Origin: Gemmatimonadota bacterium
GTDB taxonomy: Bacteria; Gemmatimonadota; Gemmatimonadetes; Longimicrobiales; Gaopeijiaceae
NCBI GenBank assembly: GCA_002724575.1
Contig: PBPC01000031.1
Coordinates: forward strand, 7,313-71,312
Direction of reading: 5' to 3'
Length of the DNA: 64,000 bases
Positions 19,358 through 30,220 of the stretch are shown here, one piece after another. The notes under the pieces were generated by a model. That model made no database searches. It was not told where the DNA came from and was given only the letters and a program-made list of their open reading frames with translations. Both the position numbers and the translations under genes were made by a program. Within the stretch, counting starts at the first letter, position 1. Each line of letters begins with the position of its first letter.

Positions 19358-21628
19358 ATGGTCTCGAAATGGCAGTTTCGCACCTGTTCGCAGAGGTTTC
19401 TTTCGACAGTAACGCTACTCTTGGTCACGGGCTGTGCTGGTGCACAGGTCAGCCCACCACCACCAATCCCGGAAGTATCACAGAATTCTCCGGAAGTAAT
19501 CCAAGTATCTCAGCCTGATGAGCCGACCCCACAAAACCAGGCAGATCAGATTAATCTCGATACGGTTCAAGCAGGAGAGTTCGACCAGGGTAAGATGTGG
19601 ACCTTTGAATTTCCTCCTGTCGATTATATCACAGAGACCTATGGTTTCCGGCCGGACACCGAGTGGTTTGAGCGGGCCCGACTAGGAGCGCTTCGTATCC
19701 CGAGTTGTTCAGCATCTTTTGTCTCACCGTATGGGTTGGTCATGACCAACCACCACTGCGCTCGAGAGTTTATATCCCAAGTTTCAGGAGATGGCGAAGC
19801 CTTGCTGGATGAAGGTTTTATTGCAGAAAATCTTGCAGATGAGCGAACCGTTGAAGAATTCGAGGCAGATCAGCTAGTTGAGATTCTGGACGTCACCGAT
19901 GAAGTCAATGCTCAGCTTGACTTGGTTCCTCAGGATGAACGTGCAGGAGCCCGAACAGAGCTTTTGGATGAGATCAGAGGTCGGATCTTGGAGCAGCGTG
20001 GAGGTGAAGATTCGGGATACGAGATAGAGATGATCTCCCTATACAACGGAGGTCGGACATCCGCTTATGTATTTCGACGGTACACGAACGCCAAGCTTGT
20101 AATGGCACCTGAATTACAGATCGGATTTTTCGGTGGGGATCCGGACAATTTTACGTATCCACGATATAACATGGATTTCGCCTTTTTCCGTCTTTACGAT
20201 GAAAGTGGTGTCCCACTTTCAAGCGATACTTACTTCCCGTTTGACCGTGACGGGCTGTCGGAGGGCGACCCGATTTTCATTGTGGGGAATCCCGGGTCAA
20301 CCAGTAGGCTTCAGACCGTATCAGAGCTCGAATACCGTCGTGATGTAAGTGATCGATTCCTACTTGAAACGGTTAGGAAACGTATGGCGGTTCTAGAAGT
20401 TTATATAGAAGAAAACCCCGAGATTGCTGAGCAGTATGACTTGCGGAACCAGTACTTTAGCCTGAGTAACACTGAGAAGGCATATGAAGGACAACTCCGA
20501 GGGCTTCATGACCCAGTAATCCTCGCGAAGCGAGCTGACACTGAGGCTAATTTCCAAGAGGCAATCGATGCTGCCCCCGCCTTGCAAGATCTTTACGGTG
20601 GTTTAGTTGATCGCATGGCAGAATTGCAAGACTTGAAGCGGAGTCGCACGGATGTGGTTGCTGCATTTTCAGTTTTTGGGAATCCGATCCTTGACTCATC
20701 GACTCTCATTAGGGGCTTTTTTGGGCTTCAGGTTATTTCAATGCAACAAGGTGGTGCGCTGGCTGAAGATCTCGAGTCAATGATCGATAATGCTCGAGGG
20801 ACTCCCCAAATCCCCGAGGAACTAGATGTGGTTTTGATGGCCGATCGATTTAGGGACTTGGTTGAGCATCTCGGCGCTGATCATCCAGCCGTGGTGAGTC
20901 TTCTTGCTGGACGCACCCCTGAGGTGGTAGCGGAACAAGTGGTCTCGAATAGCATGCTCAGTGATTCCGCCGCTGCTGTAGTTGCTCTTGAGTCTGGCGG
21001 TATCGGACCGCAGGATCCTGCGGTCCAGGCAGTTATAGCCTTTCTTCCGGCTTTCTTAGAACTGAACAGCCTTTTCGCCGAAGTCGCACCTGAGGAAGAG
21101 GCGATCGCTTCGGAACTAGGACGTGCCCGTTTCGAGATCTATGGAACCGAAGTGCCACCTGATGCAACGTTCTCTTTACGGATCGCAGATGGATCCGTTA
21201 GAGGCTACGAATACAACGGTACCATGGCACCTGTGTTTACTACGCTCTTCGGACTCTATGACCGTCACTACTCCCACAGTGGAAAAGAAGACTGGGCATT
21301 ACCGGAGCGGTGGATGAATCCGCCTAACTCTCTTGATCTTTCTACCCCGATAAATTTTGTATCAACAGCTGATATTATCGGTGGTAACTCAGGCTCTCCG
21401 GTTCTTGATCGTGATCTTGAGGTAGTCGGTCTGGTATTTGATGGCAATATTGAAAGTCTCCCAGGAGATTACATATATCTGCCCGAAAAGAATCGATCAG
21501 TAAGCGTAGATGTACGGGCTATCCTAGAGGCTCTTGATGAAATTTATGACCTTGATCGGCTCGTGCTTGAGCTCACTACAGGACGTCTCTTCGAGACCGA
21601 GGAGGAGGCGGACCAGATAGGGCGTTAA
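19358..21628 (+). CDS. S46-family dipeptidyl-peptidase (exported lipoprotein)
   Basis: SASFVSPYGLVMTNHHCAREFI, IIGGNSGSPVLDRD, lipobox LVTGCAGA. Confidence 0.92.
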   Translation: MVSKWQFRTCSQRFLSTVTLLLVTGCAGAQVSPPPPIPEVSQNSPEVIQVSQPDEPTPQNQADQINLDTVQAGEFDQGKMWTFEFPPVDYITETYGFRPDTEWFERARLGALRIPSCSASFVSPYGLVMTNHHCAREFISQVSGDGEALLDEGFIAENLADERTVEEFEADQLVEILDVTDEVNAQLDLVPQDERAGARTELLDEIRGRILEQRGGEDSGYEIEMISLYNGGRTSAYVFRRYTNAKLVMAPELQIGFFGGDPDNFTYPRYNMDFAFFRLYDESGVPLSSDTYFPFDRDGLSEGDPIFIVGNPGSTSRLQTVSELEYRRDVSDRFLLETVRKRMAVLEVYIEENPEIAEQYDLRNQYFSLSNTEKAYEGQLRGLHDPVILAKRADTEANFQEAIDAAPALQDLYGGLVDRMAELQDLKRSRTDVVAAFSVFGNPILDSSTLIRGFFGLQVISMQQGGALAEDLESMIDNARGTPQIPEELDVVLMADRFRDLVEHLGADHPAVVSLLAGRTPEVVAEQVVSNSMLSDSAAAVVALESGGIGPQDPAVQAVIAFLPAFLELNSLFAEVAPEEEAIASELGRARFEIYGTEVPPDATFSLRIADGSVRGYEYNGTMAPVFTTLFGLYDRHYSHSGKEDWALPERWMNPPNSLDLSTPINFVSTADIIGGNSGSPVLDRDLEVVGLVFDGNIESLPGDYIYLPEKNRSVSVDVRAILEALDEIYDLDRLVLELTTGRLFETEEEADQIGR

Positions 21629-21848
21629 TAGCAGAATCCATATAATGAGCTAAAAGCAAACTTCAAGCTGGTGAATCGAACATTCCGCGGTGCCTTGCCC
21701 ACCCTCTCAGCACTTTCTAGAATCCGTGTCCCCATAAGCTGAGGCGGCCCTCTAGGAGTGCCTCCTGCGACAAATAAGGGCTCACCACTACCCGAGTTCG
21801 TCGGGGTAGAAGATGTCCCTAAATAATCGAGATCCCGGAGGACTCTGA

Positions 21849-23921
21849 ATGGCATCAGCCAAGGAATATCCCACAGACCGGATACGGAATATCGCGGTTC
21901 TCGGACATGGTGGATCTGGAAAAACAAGTTTGATAGAAGCGCTCTGCTTCGTGTCAGGCACTTCGAATCGTCATGGCAATGTTGATAACGGGACTGCGCT
22001 TACTATGCATACTCCCGAAGAGCATGCCCATGAAATTTCGATCCAGATGACCCCGGCCTACGCTGAGCATAATGGTGTAAAGGTCAACCTTCTGGACACA
22101 CCGGGATACTTGGATTTCACGGGCGAAGCTCTTTCTGCCGTACGAGTAGCGGATGCCGCCATCATTGTCGTCAATGCCACCTCAGGCATCGAGGTTGGCA
22201 CTGAACGCGTTTGGGAATACTGCGAGGCCCGAGGAATTCCCCGGATCTTTTTTGTTTCCATGATGGACAAAGAGCATGCTGACTTTGATGGTGTGTTTCA
22301 ACAAATCAAGAGCCTCAGTGAGAGTGCGCTCCCTGTAGAGATTCCAGTTGGCGAAGGTCCTGCTTTTGAGGGGATCATTAACCTCTTCAGTGAAAAGGCT
22401 CATATCTACAAGAAGGGGACAACCAAAGGGGAATATGACGAAACTGAAGTTCCGGAGGATTTGAAGGATAAGGGAGCCCAGTGGGAGACCGAGCTCCAGG
22501 AGACATTGGCCACAACGGATGAAGATCTTCTGGAGAAGTACCTGGAAGGTGGAAAGATCTCCCGTGAAGAAGCGATTGATGCAATGGCTCGTGGGATGGC
22601 ACGCAACGAAATCTCCCCAGTTTTCTGTGGTGCTGCGCCACTTACATACGGAATCCAGGCACTCCTCAGTAAGCTCGTAGAGTTGTGTCCTAATCCAGCC
22701 GAATCAGGAACCGAAACAGTTGGTGACCAGGAGCTTATGGCCGACGATGGAGAGCCACTGGCAGCACTCGTCTTCAAGACTGCGGCCGAGCCACATATTG
22801 GGGAATTATCATACTTCCGAATCTTCTCGGGTATGGTCGCTAGCGGGTCAGAAGTTGTGAATGCATCGGATGGTCGAGCAGAGAAACTCAACCACTTGAG
22901 TATCCCTATGGGTAAGGAGCGGCATGAGGTTTCCGTACTTCATTCTGGAGATATTGGGGTCGTGGCCAAGCTCAAGCACACGCATACCAATGACACGCTC
23001 AACAACAAAGGAAAAAAACTGTCTTTAGATAAAATCGAATTCCCGAGTGCGGACATTGCGGTAGCTATTAAGGGAGTTAGTCGGAACGACGAGGACAAAC
23101 TCGGAGAGGTTTTGCCTAAGCTACATGAGGAGGACCCAACGTTTTCTGCTGCGTTTAATGGAGAGCTTCACCAGACTATAGCCAGAGGTGTAGGTGAGTT
23201 GCATCTCGACGTTCAGTTCGAGCGCATGGAGAGGAAGTACGGGGTCAAGGTTGAAACCGGACAGCCAAAAATCGCTTACCGAGAAACGATCACAAAACAG
23301 GCTGAAGGACAGGGGCGGCACAAGAAGCAGTCAGGTGGTCGTGGTCAGTTCGGGGACTGCAAGATACGAATGTCACCGAGGCCCCGGGGTGCAGGCTACG
23401 AGTTTGTTAACTCGATCAAAGGTGGGGTTATCCCTACAAAATATGTGCCGTCTGTAGACCGTGGGATAAGAGAAGCGTCTGAAAATGGAGTGCTAGCGAA
23501 TTATCCCTTGGTCGATTTTGCAGCTGAATGCTACGACGGTTCTTACCATGCCGTAGATTCATCTGATATCGCATTCAAACTTGCTGGTTCGATGGCTTTC
23601 AGAAACGTGGCCGAAAAATGTGGGCCGGTCTTACTGGAGCCAATCATCGAAGTATCAGTAACTACTCCGGACGAATATGTCGGAGATATCATGGGTGATT
23701 TGACCTCAAGGAGAGGGAAGGTACAGGGTATGGATCCCTCCAGTGGTCGCACCACGGTGAAGGCAATGGTTCCAGAATCAGAGCTATATAAGTACGCGGC
23801 AACACTGAGATCGATCACCCAAGGTCGTGCCCATCACACTCGTAACTTTGCTGGCTATGAGCCTGCACCGCATGAAGTCATTGAAAAAGTAAAGGCTGAG
23901 CGAGCGGCAGAGAGGTCGTGA
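21849..23921 (+). CDS. fusA: elongation factor G, type II paralogue
   Basis: LGHGGSGKTSLIEA (P-loop), VNLLDTPGYLDF, EF-G domains IV/V; SD GGAGG upstream. Confidence 0.88.
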   Translation: MASAKEYPTDRIRNIAVLGHGGSGKTSLIEALCFVSGTSNRHGNVDNGTALTMHTPEEHAHEISIQMTPAYAEHNGVKVNLLDTPGYLDFTGEALSAVRVADAAIIVVNATSGIEVGTERVWEYCEARGIPRIFFVSMMDKEHADFDGVFQQIKSLSESALPVEIPVGEGPAFEGIINLFSEKAHIYKKGTTKGEYDETEVPEDLKDKGAQWETELQETLATTDEDLLEKYLEGGKISREEAIDAMARGMARNEISPVFCGAAPLTYGIQALLSKLVELCPNPAESGTETVGDQELMADDGEPLAALVFKTAAEPHIGELSYFRIFSGMVASGSEVVNASDGRAEKLNHLSIPMGKERHEVSVLHSGDIGVVAKLKHTHTNDTLNNKGKKLSLDKIEFPSADIAVAIKGVSRNDEDKLGEVLPKLHEEDPTFSAAFNGELHQTIARGVGELHLDVQFERMERKYGVKVETGQPKIAYRETITKQAEGQGRHKKQSGGRGQFGDCKIRMSPRPRGAGYEFVNSIKGGVIPTKYVPSVDRGIREASENGVLANYPLVDFAAECYDGSYHAVDSSDIAFKLAGSMAFRNVAEKCGPVLLEPIIEVSVTTPDEYVGDIMGDLTSRRGKVQGMDPSSGRTTVKAMVPESELYKYAATLRSITQGRAHHTRNFAGYEPAPHEVIEKVKAERAAERS

Positions 23922-24153
23922 TAGGGTGTGCAGCCAGTGCTGCGCACGGGTTTGGGCTTGGCGATCATGGTTGGTTAGATAAGACATGCTAATGGGGCTC
24001 GCACGAAGGCTTCCTCCTGCCTGCCTACTCGCCATATTACGTTGTTGTACACCTGTACTTCTGGTGATTTGAGCAGGCTGTGTTTGTCCTATATTCGAGT
24101 TATCTAATTCCGATACCTATTACCGGTGACTCCACATTATCGAAAGGTGACCT

Positions 24154-24963
24154 ATGCCGTCTAAAGTCACGGCCCTCCCAGTTCGGAGAACCTTTGGCCA
24201 AACCATGCGCACTGACGTGTGGTGGCTTCAGCCCGTCGTGGTTTTTGTTGTCTTCACCTCCTTTGTCATCTACTCCACATGGGCTGCGTTTCAGGGGAGC
24301 AACTATTATTCGGGGAACCTGCTTTCTCCGTTCTACTCACCTCTGATCTGGGGAGATCCGGCGCACTCGTTTACGGGTACACTAGAGCCTGGATGGTGGC
24401 CCTCCTTTCTCCCTGTATTTTCTCCAGCATTCGTGATCCTATGGGCGCCTGTGAGCTTCCGTCTTACCTGCTATTATTACCGTGGAGCTTACTATAAGGC
24501 TTACTGGCCCGGCCCATCGTCCTGCTCCGTAGGCACGCCTCGTGAAGCTTACATGGGTGAGAGGCACTTCCCATTAATTCTGCAGAATGCCCATCGATAC
24601 ACATTGCCCTTTGCTCTGCTACTTCTCGTTTTCTTGTCTCATGATGCCTGGAAAGCTCTGTGGTTTGAAACTGGATTCGGTTCGGAAGAACTTGGGCTTA
24701 GCATAGGAACGATCGTTTTGACAGCAAACGTAGTCCTCCTTGGTGGCTACACGTTTGGGTGCCATTCGCTGAGGCATCTAATCGGCGGAGGGATTGATAA
24801 GCTAGCAGGCAGGCCAGTTCAGAGGGCTGCATATGAGTGTGTTTCTTGGTGTAATAGCCGCCACATGATTTGGGCCTGGTGTAGCCTGATTTGGGTGGCA
24901 TTCGCAGATATCTATGTCCGGTTGTGTGCGATGGGAACTTGGGTGGACTGGAGGATCCTCTGA
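24154..24963 (+). CDS. succinate dehydrogenase membrane anchor subunit
   Basis: Multi-TM protein with FRLTCYYYRGAYYKAYWPGP and FPLILQNAHRY; directly upstream of SdhA and SdhB. Confidence 0.8.
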   Translation: MPSKVTALPVRRTFGQTMRTDVWWLQPVVVFVVFTSFVIYSTWAAFQGSNYYSGNLLSPFYSPLIWGDPAHSFTGTLEPGWWPSFLPVFSPAFVILWAPVSFRLTCYYYRGAYYKAYWPGPSSCSVGTPREAYMGERHFPLILQNAHRYTLPFALLLLVFLSHDAWKALWFETGFGSEELGLSIGTIVLTANVVLLGGYTFGCHSLRHLIGGGIDKLAGRPVQRAAYECVSWCNSRHMIWAWCSLIWVAFADIYVRLCAMGTWVDWRIL

Positions 24964-26783
24964 TGACCCAGCACCAGGTCTTGGAGTACGACGTTATAGT
25001 GATTGGAGCGGGTGGCGCTGGTCTACGCGCGGCGATTGAGGCCGCAACTAAAGGCGCTTCGGTGGGTTTGATCTGCAAATCTCTTCTCGGAAAGGCCCAT
25101 ACTGTTATGGCTGAAGGCGGTGTTGCTGCGGCCCTTGCCAATGTTGACGACCGAGATAGTTGGAAGGTTCATTTTGCTGATACAATGAGAGGTGGACACT
25201 ACCTCAACGCTTGGAGGATGGCGGAACTGCATGCGAAGGAAGCACCTGAGCGCGTGCGAGAACTGGAAGGTTGGGGCGCGCTCATGGACCGCACTCCAGA
25301 CGGCCTTATCAACCAGCGGAATTTCGGTGGGCATGCGTACCCTCGACTGGCACATGTCGGTGACCGAACGGGCCTTGAAATGATTCGCACGCTCCAGGAC
25401 CATGGGATCCATGAGGGGATCGATGTGCACATGGAGGTCACAGTCAGCAAGCTCCTTATGGATGGAGGGCGATGTGCTGGTGCTCTTGCGTACGATCGAG
25501 AGCTAGGACGGTTTAAGGTTTTCAAGGCCAAAGCTGTGGTCATGGCAACTGGTGGTATCGGACGAGCTTTTCTGGTCACTAGCAATAGCTGGGAATACAC
25601 GGGTGACGGACACGCCTTAGCCTACCAGGCTGGTGCAGAACTAGTTGATATGGAGTTCGTGCAATTCCACCCAACGGGTATGGTCTGGCCGCCGAGTGTG
25701 CGAGGTATCCTTGTAACCGAAGGTGTGCGCGGCGAAGGTGGGATTCTCAAGAACAGTGAAGGTCGCCGTTTTATGTTCGATGACATTCCTCCGCTGTATA
25801 AGGAATCAACTGCTGATACTCCCGAAGAGGGATGGCGTTATGTCATAGGTGACAGGGAAGCGCGCCGCCCTCCGGAACTGCTTACACGAGATCACGTGGC
25901 TCGCAAGATCGTGAAGGAAGTCCAGGAAGGACGTGGTAGTCCTCACGGAGGGGCGTTCCTCGACATCGCTTGGATCCAAGAGCATATCAAGGACTCAGAG
26001 GATCATATCAAGAAAAAACTTCCAAGTATGTATCATCAGTTCAAAGAACTGGCGGGTATCGACATTACCAAGGAGCCTATGGAGGTTGGGCCGACCACTC
26101 ACTATGCGATGGGCGGTATTCGAGTAGATCCGGATTCCCAGATGTCGACAACCGTTCCAGGTCTTTTCGCGGCAGGTGAATGTGCAGCGGGACTGCATGG
26201 AGCGAACCGATTGGGAGGTAATTCGCTCTCGGATTTACTCGTATTCGGAAAGCGGGCTGGGGGATATGCTGCTGAGTTCTCTGCTGAGAACACGCCGGTT
26301 CATCTTCAGGACGAACAGATTGACTTAGCAGTCCATGAGGCACTGTCTCCACTCGAGAGGGATCCAGGGGCGGATGTGGGGCCCTATCGCTTGCAGTATG
26401 AACTACAGCAACTAATGCAGGACAAGGCCGGGATCGCCCGCGAAGAGGGTGGTCTTGCCGAGGCGTTGGATGAACTGCAGCAACTCAAGACAAGGGCTCA
26501 GGCCATGGGAGTTGGTGGTAGCAGAGAGTATAATCCGGGCTGGCATACGGTCCTTGATCTGCAGAATCTACTCACGGTTGCTGAAGCCGTGGTTATGGCA
26601 TCAGACGCACGCAAGGAAAGCCGTGGAGCTCACTCACGGCTGGACTATCTTGATAAAGATCCAGAGTGGGGAACAGTGAATCTTGTTCTTAAGAAAGGGC
26701 ACGATGGGGAAATGGAACTTCGTAGAGAAGGGATTTCAGAGATACCGAAAGAACTCCGTAAAATTATTGAGGAACAAGGTTGA
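24963..26783 (+). CDS. sdhA: succinate dehydrogenase/fumarate reductase flavoprotein subunit
   Basis: DVIVIGAGGAGLRAAIEA, HTVMAEGGVAAALA, HGANRLGGNSLSDLLVFG; ATG overlaps upstream TGA. Confidence 0.95.
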   Translation: MTQHQVLEYDVIVIGAGGAGLRAAIEAATKGASVGLICKSLLGKAHTVMAEGGVAAALANVDDRDSWKVHFADTMRGGHYLNAWRMAELHAKEAPERVRELEGWGALMDRTPDGLINQRNFGGHAYPRLAHVGDRTGLEMIRTLQDHGIHEGIDVHMEVTVSKLLMDGGRCAGALAYDRELGRFKVFKAKAVVMATGGIGRAFLVTSNSWEYTGDGHALAYQAGAELVDMEFVQFHPTGMVWPPSVRGILVTEGVRGEGGILKNSEGRRFMFDDIPPLYKESTADTPEEGWRYVIGDREARRPPELLTRDHVARKIVKEVQEGRGSPHGGAFLDIAWIQEHIKDSEDHIKKKLPSMYHQFKELAGIDITKEPMEVGPTTHYAMGGIRVDPDSQMSTTVPGLFAAGECAAGLHGANRLGGNSLSDLLVFGKRAGGYAAEFSAENTPVHLQDEQIDLAVHEALSPLERDPGADVGPYRLQYELQQLMQDKAGIAREEGGLAEALDELQQLKTRAQAMGVGGSREYNPGWHTVLDLQNLLTVAEAVVMASDARKESRGAHSRLDYLDKDPEWGTVNLVLKKGHDGEMELRREGISEIPKELRKIIEEQG

Positions 26784-27532
26784 TGAAGACTGCGACCTTT
26801 AAGGTATGGCAGGGCAACTCTGATGGAGGTGAATTAGAGACCTACGAAGTCGAAGTTGATCAGGGCTATGTGGTTTTAGATGCTATCCATCGTATCCAGG
26901 CTGAGCAGGCAAACGATCTAGCCGTCCGATGGAACTGTAAGGCAGGCAAGTGTGGCTCGTGCTCTGCTGAGGTGAACGGGTCGCCCAAACTCATGTGTAT
27001 GACTCGAGTTGATGAATTACCGGCGGACAAGCCGATCACGGTCGAGCCTATGCGGACTTTTCCAGTCGTTAAAGACCTCGTGACAGACGTATCATGGAAC
27101 TATGAAGTAAAGGCTTCGATCAAGCGTTTCTCTCCGAAGACAGCTGATCATGAAGATGGAAGTTGGAGTATGGATCAGTATGACGTTGAACGCCCTCAGG
27201 AATTCAGGAAATGTATTGAGTGTTTCTTGTGCCAAGACGTATGTCACGTGCTTAGGGACCATCAACTTCATGACCGGTTCGCTGGGCCACGTCACTACGT
27301 TTACGTAGCAAATATGGAGATGAACCCAATTGACACGGGTGATCGAGTTGCAGAATTGAGAGAGGAACTCGGTATCGGGTACTGCAACATTACCAAATGT
27401 TGTACAAAAGTGTGCCCGGAGGGGATTACAATCACTGACAACGCAATCATTCCTCTCAAGGAAAGGGTCGTGGATCAGTCCTACGACCCTCTTGCAAGGC
27501 TCATCAAGTTGGTGAAGGGAACTGGTGATTAA
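26783..27532 (+). CDS. sdhB: succinate dehydrogenase/fumarate reductase iron-sulfur subunit
   Basis: WNCKAGKCGSCSAEVNG (2Fe-2S), CIECFLCQDVCH and CNITKCCTKVCPEGI. Confidence 0.94.
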   Translation: MKTATFKVWQGNSDGGELETYEVEVDQGYVVLDAIHRIQAEQANDLAVRWNCKAGKCGSCSAEVNGSPKLMCMTRVDELPADKPITVEPMRTFPVVKDLVTDVSWNYEVKASIKRFSPKTADHEDGSWSMDQYDVERPQEFRKCIECFLCQDVCHVLRDHQLHDRFAGPRHYVYVANMEMNPIDTGDRVAELREELGIGYCNITKCCTKVCPEGITITDNAIIPLKERVVDQSYDPLARLIKLVKGTGD

Positions 27533-27585
27533 CTGATTTACGCCTAACCCAGATCGCGACCTAGGGTGAAATGATTAGGTCGATT

Positions 27586-29844
27586 TTACGATACTAGTCC
27601 TCCGGTAGCTTGTCGAAGCAGTTCGGTCACCCGGTCCAGCGCTGCTGCGATGCGTTCCATCTGGGGTTCTACCAGGTGCCACTCACGTTGTTCGATCGCC
27701 TCTCGGATACCGGGTAAGGTCTTAACGCCGTATCCAGTGTAAAAACCCGGAGCATAAATTGTGTGTCGGAACCATGGTCGCCCTGGAAGCCCATCCGTGT
27801 CTGTCATAGCCTGTTCAATTTTCTGCAGTACTTGATTGATTTCTATCATGCGGATTGGCGACAGAGTTCCGTTGCTCAGTTGTTCACCGAGCATCTGATC
27901 AAGGTCCAGAGAAGCGCCTTCGAGTCTTGCTACGGCATTTTGGAGAGGTGCAAAATTGAAAAACGGCACTTCGTCCTTACTCATCGGCGGATTATATGTC
28001 TGTGTTGGATCAGCCTGAAGACGAAATGCGTCCATTTCGACGAGTCGGTTGTGTTGGATAGTCTCTGCTCGGAGGTCGTCGGCTAGGGTTACAACTTCAC
28101 TTACGTAACGGTTAATAGTCTCGGTATAGTTTCCCATCCGGAGTGGAAGAACATCAGCATCAGCAAACCTTAGTGTCAGTCGGCCGGCCACCTTAGCTAG
28201 AGTAACTCCATAGCTAAAGCCCGGATCTCCAAAACGCGTATAGTGATCGAAGGAGTCAAACTGAGAATGGTAAGAACCACCTCCGCTCTCCCCTCCGAAA
28301 CTGATGTTAAGGGATCCGATCCCAAGGTGCTGAAGGAATGGTGTATAGTCCGAGCCTGAGCCGAGCGGAGCGATCCAGAGGTCTCCTTCTCTTTGCGCAC
28401 TTGGATCACCTGAAACCGCTCTTGTGGCCCGAGAGCGTTCCCAAACCGATACACCTGTTTGGGGATCTTCTACCTCTTTAGCTACTTCATTGACCACACG
28501 CTCCAACGTGTGGGAGCCGCCTGCGGAGAGAAAACCGCGACCATTACCATCAGTATTGATATAGAGAACTGCCTTCTCATGTAGTTCGTCTCGATGATGT
28601 TCTGCCCATTCTGTTGAGCCGAGAAGGCCTGGTTCTTCAGCATCCCAGCCAGCGTAGACAATAGTCCGTTTCGGGCGCCAGCCAGTGCGTGCTAGCTCAC
28701 CCACTGCACGCGCTTCTTCCATCAGCGCAACCATTCCGGAAATTGGGTCTGCTGCTCCCATCGCCCATCCGTCGCGATGGTTACCGCGCACTACCCATTC
28801 ATCTGGGAAGTCTGAACCGCGCATCACAGCGATCAAGTTGTAGGCTGGCGTGAGATCCCAATTGAACTCAAGGTGCAATCGTACCCGCGCCGGACCCGGA
28901 CCCAGATGATAGGTGATTGGTAATGCCCCTCTCCAATTAGCAGGGGCGACAGGGCCTTCCATCGCAGTTAGAAGCGGCAGAGCATCAGCATAAGATATCG
29001 GGAGCACCGGAATTTTCATGATCGTGGGTGCCTCTTCGACAGTGTAGCGTTCGGCATCGACCGTGGCACCCACAAATGGAGTAAGAGGATCTCCAGGATA
29101 GAGCGGCATATCCTGGACAGCTCCTCGCTGGACTCCGTGCTCCATACGATAAGGACCCTTCGGGTAGACATCGCCCTGGAAGTATCCGTCATCTCTCGGA
29201 TCGGAGAACAGAATGCAGCCGATGGCTCCGTGCTCGGCTGCGACCTTAGGTTTTATACCTCGCCACGAGCCACCATATCGAGCGATTACAATCTTACCCT
29301 CTACACTGATGCCGCGGCGTTCTAGTTCCTCGTAGTCAGAGGGAATCCCGTAGTTGACATAGACCAATTCACCCGTGACGTCTCCATCAGCAGAGTATGC
29401 ATTAAACGTTGGGAGTCGATCTTCCTCGATTCCCGATGTTTCGTCCTCGGCCAAGGTTGGTTCACGAAGTTGGGCTGTATATCTGGTCGGCTCTATAAGT
29501 TCGAGTTCTCGGATTCGAGGAGTTGGGTAAAGCACCTGGTATTCATCGAGACGCACTTCAAAGCCCCACGACTCGAATTGTTCGATCATCCAGTAAGCTG
29601 TTTCCCTATTGTGGGGTGAACCCGTGTAGATTGGTTTGGATACGATGTACCGCATCCATTCCTCAAGGTTGTCGGCGTTTAGGTGGGAATCGTATAGGCT
29701 TTCTAGCTCTAGTTGCCGGGCTGCTGACTCAGAAGTGAACCCCAGTACAGCTTTTGAGGCCTCTTGTGCTGACGCCCCCTGAAGTTCCAGAAGTAAGAGG
29801 GTAAAGATTAGAGAGCGAGTCAAAAAGCGTGAAGTCCGAACCAT
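27586..29844 (-). CDS. M28 peptidase, glutamate carboxypeptidase II-like with PA and dimerisation domains
   Basis: RGNHRDGWAMGAADPISGMVALMEEARA, YAGWDAEEPGLLGSTEWAE; ATG at 29844 gives signal peptide. Confidence 0.92.
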   Translation of the reverse strand: MVRTSRFLTRSLIFTLLLLELQGASAQEASKAVLGFTSESAARQLELESLYDSHLNADNLEEWMRYIVSKPIYTGSPHNRETAYWMIEQFESWGFEVRLDEYQVLYPTPRIRELELIEPTRYTAQLREPTLAEDETSGIEEDRLPTFNAYSADGDVTGELVYVNYGIPSDYEELERRGISVEGKIVIARYGGSWRGIKPKVAAEHGAIGCILFSDPRDDGYFQGDVYPKGPYRMEHGVQRGAVQDMPLYPGDPLTPFVGATVDAERYTVEEAPTIMKIPVLPISYADALPLLTAMEGPVAPANWRGALPITYHLGPGPARVRLHLEFNWDLTPAYNLIAVMRGSDFPDEWVVRGNHRDGWAMGAADPISGMVALMEEARAVGELARTGWRPKRTIVYAGWDAEEPGLLGSTEWAEHHRDELHEKAVLYINTDGNGRGFLSAGGSHTLERVVNEVAKEVEDPQTGVSVWERSRATRAVSGDPSAQREGDLWIAPLGSGSDYTPFLQHLGIGSLNISFGGESGGGSYHSQFDSFDHYTRFGDPGFSYGVTLAKVAGRLTLRFADADVLPLRMGNYTETINRYVSEVVTLADDLRAETIQHNRLVEMDAFRLQADPTQTYNPPMSKDEVPFFNFAPLQNAVARLEGASLDLDQMLGEQLSNGTLSPIRMIEINQVLQKIEQAMTDTDGLPGRPWFRHTIYAPGFYTGYGVKTLPGIREAIEQREWHLVEPQMERIAAALDRVTELLRQATGGLVS

Positions 29845-30220
29845 GATGGCAACCTCGAGTGAAGCTAAAAGATGGTTATGTACAGTGCCCAACTGGGGCT
29901 CACAAAATAGGGTTCTTAGAGCATGGCGGAAGTACGAGCATAGATTCAGTCTCCGGCCAGTGCTTGATCAAGTTATAAAGAAATACTTCTGTGCTAGATC
30001 TCGTCATAGTGATGGTGAGAAGGTGTATTTTCGGGTCTCGGTTCGGCCCAAATCAATTGTTAGTTGAACGGGGTAAGAATAAGTGACTCGTGCCCCCTTG
30101 CCTGGATAGGGCTTTTCAGTTTAGGCTCCCCCCGGCCCCGGGGACTCAAGCAACATTTGGGATAATCGCGCCTGAGTCCTCACCTCAATACAACAGGATC
30201 AATCACAAACCCGGACGCTC

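Noticed and set aside
22406-22891. 161-aa minus-strand ORF
   Set aside because: Antisense to the EF-G gene, Ser-rich, no recognisable domain.
30130-30220. GC-rich and inverted-repeat leader before glnA as a glutamine riboswitch
   Set aside because: GGACTCA/TGAGTCC pairs over a long loop, but I could not find the conserved glnA RNA core.
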